NCBI RefSeq assembly: GCF_028682455.1
Contig: NZ_JANHLD010000001.1
Location: forward strand, 186,001 to 250,000
DNA from: Pseudomonas putida
GTDB taxonomy: Bacteria; Pseudomonadota; Gammaproteobacteria; Pseudomonadales; Pseudomonadaceae
Direction of reading: 5' to 3'
DNA length: 64,000 nt
Shown: positions 18,375 to 26,916 of the stretch, piece after piece
Layout: every line of letters begins with the position of its first letter
How positions within the stretch are numbered: position 1 is the first letter of the stretch
Translations under genes and position numbers: made by a program
Notes under the pieces: model-generated
Told to the model about the DNA's origin: nothing
What the model saw: only the letters and a program-made list of their open reading frames with translations
The model's database searches: none

Positions 18375-19150
18375 GTTCGGAGCTGAGCGCCAACCTGGTC
18401 GCCCTCAATACCATCGTCTATCGCGAAGTGCGCCGTTTCACCCGCATCTGGCCGCAGACCTTGCTGCCGCCAGCGATCACCATGGTCCTGTACTTCGTGA
18501 TCTTCGGTAACCTGATCGGCCGGCAGATCGGTGACATGGGTGGCTTCACCTACATGGAATACATCGTGCCGGGGTTGATCATGATGTCGGTGATCACCAA
18601 CTCCTACGGCAACGTAGTGTCGAGCTTTTTCGGTAGCAAGTTCCAGCGCTCCATTGAAGAGCTGATGGTTTCGCCGGTGTCGCCGCATACCATTCTCATC
18701 GGCTACACCCTGGGTGGCGTCTTACGTGGCTTGGCGGTAGGGTTGATTGTGACCCTGTTGTCGCTGTTCTTCACCGACCTGCAGGTGCATCACCTGGGCG
18801 TGACCATTCTGGTGGTGGTGTTGACCGCGACGATCTTCTCGTTGCTCGGCTTTATCAACGCCGTGTTTGCGCGCAACTTCGACGACATTTCGATCATTCC
18901 GACCTTCGTCCTGACTCCGCTGACTTACCTGGGTGGGGTGTTCTACTCCATCAACCTGCTGCCGCCGTTCTGGCAGACAGTGTCGATGGCCAACCCGGTA
19001 CTGCACATGGTCAACTCGTTCCGCTACGGAATTCTCGGCGTCTCGGATATTCGCATCGGTGTGGCCATCACCTTCATGCTGATCGCCACCGCCGTGCTGT
19101 ATCTCGGCTGCGCCCGTCTATTGGTCAGTGGGCGAGGAATGCGTACCTGA
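18371..19150 (+). CDS. ABC-2 type transporter permease
   Basis: A 259-residue integral membrane protein with about six hydrophobic segments (for example LLPPAITMVLYFVIFGNLI, LAVGLIVTLLSLFF, ILVVVLTATIFSLLGFI, ITFMLIATAVLYLGCA). It belongs to the YadH-like ABC-2 permease family and pairs with the ATPase encoded just before. Its 3' end overlaps the convergent DUF2062 gene by 33 bases. P. aeruginosa carries the same GST-ATPase-permease order, so the operon is core; the exported compound is not known. Confidence 0.93.
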   Translation: MSSELSANLVALNTIVYREVRRFTRIWPQTLLPPAITMVLYFVIFGNLIGRQIGDMGGFTYMEYIVPGLIMMSVITNSYGNVVSSFFGSKFQRSIEELMVSPVSPHTILIGYTLGGVLRGLAVGLIVTLLSLFFTDLQVHHLGVTILVVVLTATIFSLLGFINAVFARNFDDISIIPTFVLTPLTYLGGVFYSINLLPPFWQTVSMANPVLHMVNSFRYGILGVSDIRIGVAITFMLIATAVLYLGCARLLVSGRGMRT

Positions 19151-19660
19151 CACCTTTTGCTTGCGCCGGCGCCATTGTCGGCCTACCCACCAGCGCCAGT
19201 AGAGCATGGTGAGGCAATAGGCCAGGGCGCCGAGCAGCAGGCCGCAGACCACCGACCCCAGCAGGAAGGGTTGCCACAGGGTGGAGAGCTGGCCGGTGAT
19301 CCATTCGAAAGTGAGCTCTTCAGGCAAGGTCCTGGGCGGAATCTGCATCAGCCAGGCGCCCATCTGGTAGGTGCAGAAAAACACCGGCGGCATGGTGATC
19401 GGATTGGTCAGCCAGACGAGGCTGACGGCAATCGGCAGGTTGCCACGGATCATGATCGCCAGGCTCGCCGCCAGCAACATCTGCATCGGAATGGGAATGA
19501 ACGCGGCGAACAGGCCAACCGCCATCGCCCGCGCAACCGAATGTCGGTTCAGGTGCCAGAGGTTCGGGTCGTGCAACAGCCGGCCGAGAAAGCGTAAGGA
19601 TTTGTGTTCCCTGATGCTGGTCGGATCGGGCATGTAGCGTTTGAAGAGACGACGCGGCAT
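19118..19660 (-). CDS. DUF2062 membrane protein
   Basis: A 180-residue inner-membrane protein. Conserved DUF2062 features are present: the N-terminal basic region, SVARAMAVGLFAAFIPIPMQ, SLVWLTNPITMPPVFF, and a final hydrophobic segment before a basic C-terminus (WRRRKQK). The ATG at 19660 has a GAGAG-type site upstream. The role of this family is not established; it is often found near lipid-A or competence genes, and here it is divergent from comEC. The gene end overlaps the ABC permease gene tail-to-tail. Confidence 0.88.
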   Translation of the reverse strand: MPRRLFKRYMPDPTSIREHKSLRFLGRLLHDPNLWHLNRHSVARAMAVGLFAAFIPIPMQMLLAASLAIMIRGNLPIAVSLVWLTNPITMPPVFFCTYQMGAWLMQIPPRTLPEELTFEWITGQLSTLWQPFLLGSVVCGLLLGALAYCLTMLYWRWWVGRQWRRRKQKVSGTHSSPTDQ

Positions 19661-19803
19661 GTAGGCTCTCGGCTATATGAAGGGGGCCAGTATGCACGGA
19701 TTCTAAAAACGCCCCATTACAGACTTTGTGACAATTATTGAGCGGAAGCGCGACTCCAGTGAACTAAGCCTCAGAGGGTGGATTTGCACTGGAGCTTCGA
19801 ACC

Positions 19804-22026
19804 ATGCGCACAGGGATATTAGCGCTTGCTCTTGGGTTGTTGTGCCTGAGGGTTCTACCGACTGTGCCATCGGTCGGAATGGTGGCCATGATGGCCTTGG
19901 TCGGGTTGTGTTGCCTGCCTTGGAGGGCGCGTCCACTGGGATTTTTCCTGCTGGGATTGAGTTGGGCGTGTGCGTCGGCGCAACAGGCGCTGGATGATCG
20001 CCTGGTGCCAGCACTCGATGGACGCACGGTATGGCTGGAGGGACGGGTGGTCGGCTTGCCGGAGCTGGGTGGACGCGTGGTGCGGTTTGAACTCGAAGAT
20101 GCACACTCACGACGCGCCGAACTGCCCCGAAGGCTGAATTTGAGTTGGTTTGGCGGGCCACCGGTGTTCAGTGGCGAGCGCTGGCGCCTGGCGGTCAGCC
20201 TCAAGCGTCCCTACGGCTTGCTCAACCCCCATGGCCCGGACCGCGAAGCCAGCTTGCTGGCTCGACGCGTGGGCGCCACGGGTAGCGTCAAGGCCGGTGA
20301 GCGCCTGGCGCCTGCCGAAGCAGCCTGGCGCGATGGCGTTCGTCAGCGCTTGCTGAATGTCGATGCCCAGGGGCGCGAGGCGGAGTTGGTGGCGTTGGTG
20401 CTGGGAGACGGCAAGGGCCTTGCCCGGGAAAACTGGGAGGTGTTGCAGGCGACTGGCACGGTTCACTTGCTGGTGATTTCCGGGCAGCACATCGGCTTGC
20501 TGGCCGGGCTGGTCTATGGGCTGATTGCAGGGCTGGCCCGCTTGGGCTGGTGGCCGCAGGCGCTGTCCTGGTTGCCCTGGGCGTGTGGCCTGGCGTTTGT
20601 CGCAGCGCTGGGGTATGGGCTGCTGGCTGGTTTTCAGGTGCCGGTCCAGCGCGCCTGCATGATGCTGGCAATGGTGCTGCTGTGGCGCTTGCGCTTTCGC
20701 CATCTGGGGGTGGGCCTGCCGTTATTGCTGGCGCTTGTTGCAGTGTTGCTATGGGAACCGCTGGCCAGTCTGCTGCCGGGGTTCTGGTTGTCCTTTGCCG
20801 CTGTCGCGGTACTGACCTTTACCTTCAGTGGCCGGTTGGGTGCCTGGAACCGTTGGCTGGCCTGGGGGCGGGCACAGTGGTTGATTGCACTGGGCCTGCT
20901 GCCGGTGCTGTTGGCGCTGGGGCTGCCGATCAGTATCACTGCACCGGTGGCCAACCTGTTTGCCGTACCCTGGATCAGCCTGGCGGTGCTACCGCTGGCA
21001 CTGCTAGGGACGGTGTTGTTACCCGTGCCGCTGGTGGGCGAATCCATGCTCTGGTTGGCTGGTGGCTTGCTCGATGGCTTGTTTCGGCTGTTGGGTGCGC
21101 TGGCGCTGTGGCGTCCGGCGTGGCTGCCAGAGCCCTTGCCCTGGCCGGTGTGGGGACTGTTAGGTATCGGAGCGCTATTGCTGCTGTTGCCTCGGGGGAT
21201 GCCGATGCGGGTGCTGGGCTGGCCGCTGGTGCTACTGGTGGTGTTTGCCCCCAGAGAGCGGCTGCCCCATGGTCAGGTGGAGGTATGGCAGCTGGATGTT
21301 GGCCAGGGGCTGGCCTTTGTTCTGCGTACCCGACACCACGCGATGCTGTATGACGCAGGGCCCGCGATGGGTGATCAGGACCTGGGAGCGCGTATCGTGC
21401 TGCCGACCTTGCGCAAGCTGGGTGTGAGCTCGCTTGAGCTGATGCTGCTCAGCCATGGCGACGCCGATCATGCCGGAGGTGCCCCTGCGGTGCTGCGCGG
21501 TCTGCCGGTGCTCAAGGTATTGGCCGGCGAGTCGTCGAAGCTGCCAGCGGCCTTGCAGGCACAACCTTGTGACAGCGGCCAGCGTTGGCAGTGGGATGGG
21601 GTGAGCTTTTCGGTCTGGCGGTGGGCGGGTGCGCGGGATAGCAACCAGGACTCCTGTGTGTTGTTGGTGGAGGCGAGCGGTGAGCGGTTGTTGCTCACCG
21701 GCGACCTGGATGCCCCAGGCGAGCGGGCCTGGGCCCGTGACTGGCAGGCCACCCGGGTCGACTGGTTGCAGTCTCCGCACCACGGCAGCCGCAGTTCCTC
21801 GAGCCAGGCCTTGTTGAGCGCCACGGCTCCCCGCGGCGTGTTGATCTCCAGGGGGCGCCACAACGCGTTCGGCCACCCCCATGCCGAGGTCATGGAGCGC
21901 TACCGGACAAATGGCATCGAAGTCTTCGACAGCGCTGTACGGGGTGCACTGCGCTTGCGCCTGGGTGACTTTCGCGAACCGTCGGGCATGCGTGATCAAC
22001 CGCGCTTCTGGCGCGACCCCAGTTGA
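19804..22026 (+). CDS. comEC: ComEC, DNA-uptake channel protein
   Basis: A 740-residue inner-membrane protein thought to carry single-stranded DNA into the cytoplasm during transformation. The N-terminal part has membrane segments and the DUF4131 soluble domain; the ComEC core has many hydrophobic helices with HLLVISGQHIGLLAG. The C-terminal metallo-beta-lactamase domain has the motif LSHGDADHAGG and a late SPHHGSRSSSSQ. The length is near the 730-770 usual in Pseudomonas. No other competence gene is adjacent; its neighbour exbB is a conserved association in this genus. Whether the strain is naturally transformable cannot be judged. Confidence 0.93.
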   Translation: MRTGILALALGLLCLRVLPTVPSVGMVAMMALVGLCCLPWRARPLGFFLLGLSWACASAQQALDDRLVPALDGRTVWLEGRVVGLPELGGRVVRFELEDAHSRRAELPRRLNLSWFGGPPVFSGERWRLAVSLKRPYGLLNPHGPDREASLLARRVGATGSVKAGERLAPAEAAWRDGVRQRLLNVDAQGREAELVALVLGDGKGLARENWEVLQATGTVHLLVISGQHIGLLAGLVYGLIAGLARLGWWPQALSWLPWACGLAFVAALGYGLLAGFQVPVQRACMMLAMVLLWRLRFRHLGVGLPLLLALVAVLLWEPLASLLPGFWLSFAAVAVLTFTFSGRLGAWNRWLAWGRAQWLIALGLLPVLLALGLPISITAPVANLFAVPWISLAVLPLALLGTVLLPVPLVGESMLWLAGGLLDGLFRLLGALALWRPAWLPEPLPWPVWGLLGIGALLLLLPRGMPMRVLGWPLVLLVVFAPRERLPHGQVEVWQLDVGQGLAFVLRTRHHAMLYDAGPAMGDQDLGARIVLPTLRKLGVSSLELMLLSHGDADHAGGAPAVLRGLPVLKVLAGESSKLPAALQAQPCDSGQRWQWDGVSFSVWRWAGARDSNQDSCVLLVEASGERLLLTGDLDAPGERAWARDWQATRVDWLQSPHHGSRSSSSQALLSATAPRGVLISRGRHNAFGHPHAEVMERYRTNGIEVFDSAVRGALRLRLGDFREPSGMRDQPRFWRDPS

Positions 22027-22096
22027 CGACCTTCGGCAGATGAGTGCCCAAGGGTCCTATGGTAAAGTGGCGGACTTTTTCAAGGGGATGCTAACT

Positions 22097-22732
22097 GTGT
22101 GGGAATTGGTCAAGTCCGGTGGTTGGATGATGCTGCCGATCATTCTGAGTTCCATCGCTGCCATGGCTATCGTCGCCGAGCGTCTCTGGACCCTGCGCGC
22201 CAGTCGGGTCACCCCACCGCACCTGCTCGGCCAGGTGTGGATGTGGATCAAGGACAAGCAACTCACCAGTGACAAGCTCAAGGCCTTGCGCGCCGATTCG
22301 CCGCTCGGCGAGATCCTCGCCGCCGGTCTGGCCAACTCGCGTCATGGTCGAGAGATCATGAAAGAGTGCATCGAAGAAGCCGCGGCCCGGGTCATCCATG
22401 AGCTGGAGCGCTACATCAATGCCCTGGGCACCATTGCCGCGATGGCGCCACTGCTCGGTTTGCTCGGTACCGTTCTGGGCATGATCGACATTTTCAGCTC
22501 GTTCATGGGCTCCGGCATGACCGCCAACGCCTCGGTGCTGGCCGGTGGTATCTCCAAGGCGTTGATCACGACTGCGGCAGGCCTGATGGTCGGTATCCCG
22601 GCGGTGTTCTTCCACCGTTTCCTGCAGCGACGCATCGATGAGCTGGTGGTCGGCATGGAGCAGGAAGCCATCAAGCTGGTCGAGGTGGTGCAGGGCGATC
22701 GCGATGTCGACCTGGCCGAGGGCAAGGCGTGA
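22097..22732 (+). CDS. exbB: ExbB/TolQ-type proton channel subunit
   Basis: A 211-residue MotA/TolQ/ExbB-family inner-membrane protein that uses the proton gradient to drive an energy-transducing partner. The start is taken as GTG at 22097 (MWELVKSGGWMMLPII). AAGGGG lies 9 bases before it, whereas it would abut the alternative ATG at 22088, and 211 residues equals what I remember for the P. aeruginosa homologue. Three membrane segments are visible, with the conserved TIAAMAPLLGLLGTVLGMI and GISKALITTAAGLMVGIPAV. exbD follows with a 4-base overlap. A tonB partner is not next to it. Confidence 0.93.
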   Translation: MWELVKSGGWMMLPIILSSIAAMAIVAERLWTLRASRVTPPHLLGQVWMWIKDKQLTSDKLKALRADSPLGEILAAGLANSRHGREIMKECIEEAAARVIHELERYINALGTIAAMAPLLGLLGTVLGMIDIFSSFMGSGMTANASVLAGGISKALITTAAGLMVGIPAVFFHRFLQRRIDELVVGMEQEAIKLVEVVQGDRDVDLAEGKA

Positions 22733-23160
22733 AATTCCGGCGCAAGCCACGGGAGACCGTGGACATCAACCTGGCATCACTGATTGATGTGGTGTTCATC
22801 CTCCTGCTGTTCTTCGTGGTGACCACCACGTTCACCCGGGAAACCCAACTGCGGGTCGAATTGCCGGAGTCGGTCAGCGGTACCCCGCCATCCGACACCC
22901 AAACCAAGCAACTGGACATCACCATCAGCGCCGATGGCGTCTATTCGGTCAACAACAACCTGTTGCCCAAGAGCGATCTGGCCACCCTGATCGAAGCCCT
23001 GCAGAGAGAGTCTGCAGGTGATACCAAACTGCCGTTGTCGATCAGCGCCGACGGCAAGACCCCGCACCAGGCGGTGGTGACTGCCATGGATGCGGCCGGC
23101 AAGCTCGGTTTCAGCCACTTGCGCATGACCACGGTCGAGGCGGCTTCGGGGACACCTTGA
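22729..23160 (+). CDS. exbD: ExbD/TolR-type proton channel subunit
   Basis: A 143-residue protein with a GTG start overlapping the exbB stop (GTGA). A single membrane segment carries the proton-path aspartate: [20 protein letters not shown] periplasmic C-terminal domain follows. It partners ExbB. Its stop overlaps the lpxK start, so three genes are translationally linked. The coupling of an ExbBD pair with lipid A kinase suggests, but does not prove, a role in envelope transport. Confidence 0.94.
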   Translation: MKFRRKPRETVDINLASLIDVVFILLLFFVVTTTFTRETQLRVELPESVSGTPPSDTQTKQLDITISADGVYSVNNNLLPKSDLATLIEALQRESAGDTKLPLSISADGKTPHQAVVTAMDAAGKLGFSHLRMTTVEAASGTP

Positions 23161-24170
23161 TGGCCTTTGCCGATCGCCTGCTCAATGCCTGGTATGCCGG
23201 GCACCCGGCCTTGGCGCTGTTGCGCCCGCTGGAGTTGCTGTATCGCCGGGTGGTGTTGCGCAAGCGTGCGCGCTTTCTGGCGGGGGAGGCCGGCAGCTAC
23301 CGGGCCCCGGTGCCGGTCGTCGTAGTGGGTAACATCACGATTGGCGGCACCGGCAAAACACCGATGATTCTCTGGCTCATCGAACACTGTCGCCAGCAAG
23401 GCCTGCGCGTCGGTGTGGTGAGTCGTGGCTATGGCGCCAAGCCCCCTCTATTGCCCTGGCGCGTCAGTGCCGAGCAGAGCGCAGCGCAAGCCGGCGATGA
23501 GCCTCTGCTGATCGTGCAACGTAGCGGTGTGCCGCTGATGATCGACCCGGACCGCTCGCGCGCCGTGCAAGCATTGCTGGCCAGTGAAGCGCTGGACCTG
23601 ATCCTGTGCGACGACGGCCTGCAGCATTATCGCCTGGCGCGTGATCTGGAATTGGTGCTGATCGATGCAGCCCGCGGCCTGGGCAATCGCCGCTGCCTGC
23701 CCGCAGGCCCCCTGCGCGAGCCTGTGGAGCGTCTGCGGGACGTCGACGCGGTGCTCTACAACGGCGCCACGAGCGATCGCGACGATGGCTTTGCCTTCGT
23801 TCTCAAGCCCACCGCCCTGGTCAATGTCCGCAGTGGTGAGCGCGTGGGGCTTGAACACTTTCCTGCTGGCCAGGCCGTACATGCCGTGGCCGGCATTGGT
23901 AACCCGCAACGTTTCTTCAATACCCTGCAAGGGCTAAACTGGCGGCCGGTAGCGCATGCGTTCGCCGATCATGCGGTGTATAGCGCCCAAGCTCTCAGCT
24001 TCACACCCGCGCTGCCGCTGATCATGACCGAGAAGGATGCGGTCAAGTGCCGCGGCTTCGCGGCTGACGACTGGTGGTACCTGGCCGTCGACGCCGCGCC
24101 TTCGCCGTCCTTCGCGGCCTGGTTCGACGGGCAGCTCGAACGGCTGTTGCAGGCAGCATCACAGCCCTGA
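23160..24170 (+). CDS. lpxK: Tetraacyldisaccharide 4'-kinase (lipid A synthesis)
   Basis: A 336-residue LpxK, which phosphorylates the 4' position of the lipid A disaccharide on the inner face of the inner membrane. The ATG at 23160 is chosen over the TTG one codon upstream; it overlaps the exbD stop (TGATG). The P-loop [12 protein letters not shown] lies near residue 58, and the catalytic region [20 protein letters not shown] is conserved. The N-terminal 30 residues form a membrane-associated helix. ycaR, kdsB and further envelope genes follow. Confidence 0.95.
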   Translation: MAFADRLLNAWYAGHPALALLRPLELLYRRVVLRKRARFLAGEAGSYRAPVPVVVVGNITIGGTGKTPMILWLIEHCRQQGLRVGVVSRGYGAKPPLLPWRVSAEQSAAQAGDEPLLIVQRSGVPLMIDPDRSRAVQALLASEALDLILCDDGLQHYRLARDLELVLIDAARGLGNRRCLPAGPLREPVERLRDVDAVLYNGATSDRDDGFAFVLKPTALVNVRSGERVGLEHFPAGQAVHAVAGIGNPQRFFNTLQGLNWRPVAHAFADHAVYSAQALSFTPALPLIMTEKDAVKCRGFAADDWWYLAVDAAPSPSFAAWFDGQLERLLQAASQP

Positions 24171-24208
24171 TTCTTTTCTTTTTCCGGCCGTTGGCCTGAG
24201 GAATACCC

Positions 24209-24394
24209 ATGGACACCAAACTGCTCGATATCCTGGCCTGCCCGATTACCAAAGGCCCTCTCAAGCTCAGCGCCGACAAGACCGAGCTGATCAGCAAGGG
24301 TGCTGGCCTGGCCTACCCGATTCGCGATGGCATCCCGGTTATGCTGGAGAGCGAAGCCCGTACCCTGACCGATGAAGAGCGTTTGGATAAATGA
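24209..24394 (+). CDS. ycaR: Trm112/YcaR-family small zinc-ribbon-like protein
   Basis: A 61-residue protein opening [20 protein letters not shown], typical of YcaR/Trm112 proteins. Only one of the usual zinc cysteines (LACPIT) is present. In proteobacteria this gene regularly lies between lpxK and kdsB, as here, and is often used as evidence of the cluster rather than of a known function. The stop overlaps the kdsB ATG by 4 bases. Confidence 0.9.
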   Translation: MDTKLLDILACPITKGPLKLSADKTELISKGAGLAYPIRDGIPVMLESEARTLTDEERLDK

Positions 24395-25155
24395 GCCAGC
24401 CGTTTACTGTAGTGATCCCCGCGAGGCTGCGTTCCACCCGCCTGCCGGGTAAGCCATTGTTGCTGATCGCTGGCAAGCCGATGATCCAGCATGTCTGGGA
24501 GCAGGCCCGCAAGAGCGGTGCCAGCCGCGTGGTCATTGCCACGGATGACGCCGGCATCTACCAGGCGTGCGAGGCCTTTGGCGCTGAAGTGCTGATGACC
24601 CGGGAAAACCATGAGTCGGGTACCGACCGATTGGCCGAGGTCGCTGCCCAGTTGGGCCTGGCGCCCGACGCCATCGTCGTCAACGTCCAGGGTGACGAGC
24701 CGTTGATACCGCCGATCATCATCGACCAGGTGGCCGCCAACCTGGCGGCTCATCCTGAAGCCGGCATCGCTACGTTGGCCGAGCCGATCGAAGACGTCAC
24801 TGCCGTGTTCAACCCTAACGCAGTGAAGGTCGTCAGCGATTGCAACGGCTTGGCCTTGAGCTTCAGCCGGGCGCCGCTGCCCTGGGCGCGCGATGTCTTT
24901 GCGAACAGTCGCGATACCCTGCCGGAGAGCGTGCCTTATCGCCGTCACATCGGCATGTACGCCTACCGCGCGGGTTTTCTGCATGACTTCGTCAGCTGGG
25001 GTCCTTGCTGGTTGGAGCAAACCGAGTCGCTGGAGCAGTTGCGAGCGCTCTGGCATGGTGTGCGCATCCATGTGGCCGACGCCATCGAGGCCCCTCCCGT
25101 GGGCGTTGATACCCCTGAAGACCTGGAGCGCGTACGGCGCTTGCTGGAGGCCTGA
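24391..25155 (+). CDS. kdsB: CMP-KDO synthetase
   Basis: A 254-residue cytidylyltransferase that activates 3-deoxy-D-manno-octulosonate with CTP for the lipopolysaccharide inner core. The N-terminal nucleotide-binding signature is [14 protein letters not shown], with [13 protein letters not shown] for metal binding and the C-terminal [13 protein letters not shown]. The length equals the family norm. Start and stop overlap ycaR (4 bases) and the phosphatase gene (1 base). Confidence 0.96.
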   Translation: MSQPFTVVIPARLRSTRLPGKPLLLIAGKPMIQHVWEQARKSGASRVVIATDDAGIYQACEAFGAEVLMTRENHESGTDRLAEVAAQLGLAPDAIVVNVQGDEPLIPPIIIDQVAANLAAHPEAGIATLAEPIEDVTAVFNPNAVKVVSDCNGLALSFSRAPLPWARDVFANSRDTLPESVPYRRHIGMYAYRAGFLHDFVSWGPCWLEQTESLEQLRALWHGVRIHVADAIEAPPVGVDTPEDLERVRRLLEA

Positions 25156-25619
25156 TGCGGGTCCTGTTTGTGTGCCTGGGCAACATCTGTCGCTCGCCCA
25201 CGGCTGAAGGCGTATTGCGTCATCAGTTGCAGGCTGAAGGCCTGGGGGCGCTGATTGAAGTAGCGTCGGCCGGTACCGGTGACTGGCATGTCGGCAAACA
25301 GCCCGACAGCCGCACCCGGCGTGCTGCTCAGTTGCGTGGTTACGACCTGTCGCAACAGCGGGCGCAGCAGGTTCGCCGCGCGGATTTCAATGACTACGAC
25401 CTGATCCTGGCCATGGACAAGAGCAACCTTGGCCATCTGCAGGCGATGCAACCTGCCGGGGCGAAGGCCGAGCTTGACCTGTTCCTGCGTCGCTACGAAG
25501 GGGCTCTGGATGAAGTACCGGATCCTTACTATGGCGGCGAACAAGGTTTTGAACAGGTCCTGGATTTGATCGAGGCGGCCTGTCACCAACTGGTCATCGA
25601 ACTCAAGGGACGTCTATGA
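25155..25619 (+). CDS. Low-molecular-weight protein tyrosine phosphatase
   Basis: A 154-residue phosphatase with the active-site loop VCLGNICRSPTAEG (CX5R-S) at residues about 6-19 and the catalytic aspartate in DPYYGG near residue 121. LMW-PTPs of this kind dephosphorylate tyrosine kinases of the polysaccharide-export (Wzc) class, but no such kinase is in the window. It is conserved between kdsB and murB in Pseudomonas and overlaps both, so it is expressed with envelope genes. Confidence 0.93.
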   Translation: MRVLFVCLGNICRSPTAEGVLRHQLQAEGLGALIEVASAGTGDWHVGKQPDSRTRRAAQLRGYDLSQQRAQQVRRADFNDYDLILAMDKSNLGHLQAMQPAGAKAELDLFLRRYEGALDEVPDPYYGGEQGFEQVLDLIEAACHQLVIELKGRL

Positions 25620-26635
25620 GCGGGCAGTGGCAGGAGCAGGTATCGCTCAAGCCGTACAACACCTTCGGCATTGATGTGAAGGCACGTTACTTCACTCAGG
25701 CCCACAACGACGAAGACGTCCGCCGGGCACTGGCGCAGGCAGCTGCGCAAGGGGTTCCGGTGTTGGTGATCGGTGGTGGCAGCAATCTTTTGCTCACTGC
25801 AGATGTGCAGGCGCTGGTGTTACGCATGGCAAGTTCCGGGCTGCGCATAGTGTCTGATGACGGCCAGCGGGTAGTCGTCGAGGCCGAGGCGGGGGAGCCG
25901 TGGCATCCTTTTGTAGAGTGGTCCCTGGCCCAGGGCCTGGCAGGCCTCGAGAACCTCAGCTTGATTCCTGGCACCGTGGGTGCGGCGCCAATGCAGAACA
26001 TTGGTGCCTATGGTGTCGAGATCAAGGATGTCTTCGTCGGGCTGACGGCGCTGGATCGTCAGACCGGCGCGTTGCGCGAGTTCGACCTGGAGGAATGCCA
26101 GTTTGCATACCGTGACAGTGTGTTCAAGCGCCATCCCGGTCGCTGGTTGATCTTGCGCGTGCGCTTTGCCCTGAGTCGTGTGCTGCATGCGCACCTGGAC
26201 TACGGTCCGGTTCGCCAGCGCTTGAGCGAGCAAGGCATCAGCAACCCGACAGCGCAGAACGTGAGTGATGCGATTTGCAGTATCCGCCGGGAAAAACTGC
26301 CGGATCCGGTTGAGTTGGGCAATGCAGGGAGCTTCTTCAAGAACCCCGTTGTGGCTGGCGTACTGGCGGACAAGATCCGCGTTCAGCATCCAGGGCTGGT
26401 GGCTTACCCACAGGCTGACGGGCAGTTCAAGCTGGCGGCCGGCTGGCTGATCGAACAGGCGGGGTGGAAGGGGCATCGTGAAGGCGATGCCGGCGTGCAC
26501 CGCTTGCAGTCGCTGGTCCTGGTCAATTACGGCCATGCCACGGGTTTGCAGTTGCATCAGTTGGCACAGAAAATCCAGGCGGACATTCTCGAACGTTTTG
26601 GTGTCACGCTTGAGATGGAGCCGAATCTGTACTGA
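25616..26635 (+). CDS. murB: UDP-N-acetylenolpyruvoylglucosamine reductase
   Basis: A 339-residue flavoenzyme that makes UDP-MurNAc for peptidoglycan. FAD-binding features are VLVIGGGSNLLLTADV and LSLIPGTVGAAPMQNIGAYG; the proton-donor serine is in GNAGSFFKNPVV. It is the type I form with the C-terminal extension, as in E. coli. It ends the exbB-murB run; a half-REP and an IS fragment follow the stop. Confidence 0.96.
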   Translation: MSGQWQEQVSLKPYNTFGIDVKARYFTQAHNDEDVRRALAQAAAQGVPVLVIGGGSNLLLTADVQALVLRMASSGLRIVSDDGQRVVVEAEAGEPWHPFVEWSLAQGLAGLENLSLIPGTVGAAPMQNIGAYGVEIKDVFVGLTALDRQTGALREFDLEECQFAYRDSVFKRHPGRWLILRVRFALSRVLHAHLDYGPVRQRLSEQGISNPTAQNVSDAICSIRREKLPDPVELGNAGSFFKNPVVAGVLADKIRVQHPGLVAYPQADGQFKLAAGWLIEQAGWKGHREGDAGVHRLQSLVLVNYGHATGLQLHQLAQKIQADILERFGVTLEMEPNLY

Positions 26636-26638
26636 CCT

Positions 26639-26660
26639 GTAGGAGCGGGCTTGGGCCGGG
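26639..26660. repeat. Half REP element
   Basis: GTAGGAGCGGGCTTGGGCCG is one arm of the REP palindrome seen elsewhere in the window; the opposite arm is missing and a foreign segment follows. Confidence 0.6.
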
Positions 26661-26736
26661 CTTGAGTAAGTTGGGATGGCGGTAGAAGCGATGAAAGCTT
26701 TGTGTTGTCTTGTGGTAGGCCCGCTAAGGCAGCACT

Positions 26737-26866
26737 CTGATCAACCACCGCCAATTTAAAAGACAGCGAGTAATCACGCTGTGTGCGCTTTACACCTTGC
26801 TCCATCTGACTCTCCAGAAATTCGGGGTGGGAGGTGTAAACCTTATTCAGGACGGAACACAGCAAT
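26737..26866 (-). pseudogene. IS3-family insertion sequence remnant (start of orfA)
   Basis: On the minus strand from 26805 the first 23 codons read MEQGVKRTQRDYSLSFKLAV then VDQ. This is the N-terminus of IS3-family OrfA proteins as I recognise them, which continue into a helix-turn-helix of about 90 residues. Here the homology stops at 26737 and unrelated sequence follows. The 60 bases upstream (26806-26866) look like the left end of such an element (a GAATAAGGTTTACACC stretch before the gene). No orfB or intact ends are seen. The block sits between a half REP and the rne terminator. It is decayed and not functional. Confidence 0.7.
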
Positions 26867-26904
26867 AAAAAAAGCCCCGCCAGTTACCTGGCGGGGCTTT
26901 TTTT
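26867..26904. terminator. Bidirectional terminator between murB and rne
   Basis: Perfect stem AAGCCCCGCCAG/CTGGCGGGGCTT with A-run and T-run; it ends rne, and any transcript passing murB. Confidence 0.95.
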
Positions 26905-26916
26905 CAGCCTGGAAGA

